Positions 23,033-23,245 of a stretch of 23,245 nt of DNA are shown here, one piece after another (position 1 is the first letter of the stretch; every line of letters starts with the position of its first letter). A program made the translations under genes and the position numbers. Source of the stretch: a virus. The stretch spans positions 1-23,245 of the IMG/VR virus record IMGVR_UViG_3300046522_000214; one strand, given 5' to 3'. Under the pieces are notes generated by a model. It made no database searches and had not been told where the DNA came from. It was given only the letters and a program-made list of their open reading frames with translations.

Positions 23033-23245
23033 TCCCGCTCCCTCCTACTCTCGGCCCTTATCCGCTCATGCTCCCGCTGGGCCGAGGGATCTGCAAACGT
23101 GAAGGGTTTGGGGGCGGGAACTGGTGCAGGGTCGGACTTCAGCGCGCGGATGGTAGCGGCGATCTCGTTAACAGCGTCCTTCACCCGGACGTCATAGAAA
23201 TATTTCGCCACAGGGCTGTCTCCATAATCGTATGGACAATAGGCC
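23029..23245 (-). CDS. Partial protein of unknown function at the window edge
   Basis: The frame is open to the end of the window, so the start is probably outside it. A GTG at 23211 would give a 60-residue version but has no ribosome binding site. The visible part starts with AYCPYDYGDSP, then a helix VKDAVNEIAATIRALKSDP, a Pro/Ala linker (APVPAPKP) and a charged C-terminal helix with REHERIRAESRRERE. Its stop overlaps the next gene start (ATGA). I recognise no family. It is the first visible gene of the leftward unit carrying excisionase and integrase. Confidence 0.5.
   Translation of the reverse strand, partial: AYCPYDYGDSPVAKYFYDVRVKDAVNEIAATIRALKSDPAPVPAPKPFTFADPSAQREHERIRAESRRERE

Overview
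This window reads as about 23 kb of a temperate, short-tailed (podovirus-type, T7-like) phage of an alphaproteobacterium, most likely of the Rhizobiales. The virion genes follow the T7 order 11-12-13-14-15-16-17. Codon use is GC-rich. A lectin-like tail-fibre module and a DUF1515-like protein, both familiar from rhizobial phages, are present, and the attachment site derives from a GC-rich bacterial tRNA-Val. No capsid, portal, terminase, polymerase or repressor gene is in view; these must lie beyond the window ends.

Layout. Positions 1-673 hold two small proteins of unknown function. Positions 680-4782 encode the tail adaptor (gp11-like), the tail nozzle (gp12-like, with an inserted carbohydrate-binding-like domain), a GNAT-fold gp13-like protein and a small gp14-like internal virion protein. 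A low-GC minus-strand HNH homing endonuclease gene (4779-5381) sits between the gp14-like and gp15-like genes. Positions 5493-13432 encode three large internal virion/ejection proteins. The first carries a lytic transglycosylase domain; the second and third carry accessory modules of the polyvalent-protein type. Then come a minus-strand three-helix membrane protein, the beta-helix tailspike, a second small minus-strand gene, and a compact lysis cassette (holin-like, SAR-type GH24 endolysin, i-spanin, overlapping o-spanin lipoprotein). After the spanins lies an 843-residue protein that joins a lectin-like domain to an FAD-dependent oxidoreductase-like domain; this is the most unusual gene here. 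DUF1515-like and Lar-like genes converge next. Then follow an attP site containing the 3' half of a tRNA-Val(GAC), a tyrosine integrase, an overlapping excisionase, and two small genes transcribed leftwards off the end.

How it fits together. The plus strand from 1 to about 20.6 kb looks like one late transcription unit: many genes overlap by ATGA or abut. It would build the tail, load the ejection proteins, and then lyse the cell. The minus strand from 23.2 to 21.5 kb is a site-specific recombination module. The tRNA 3' half has phage genes on both sides and no 5' half, so this is attP in a circular or unintegrated phage genome (or a tandem-prophage junction), not a simple prophage end.

The features most worth a second look are the oxidoreductase-like virion protein, the ADP-ribosyltransferase-like insert in the gp16-like protein, the attP architecture, the homing endonuclease and nearby hairpin, and the two minus-strand genes that bracket the tailspike.
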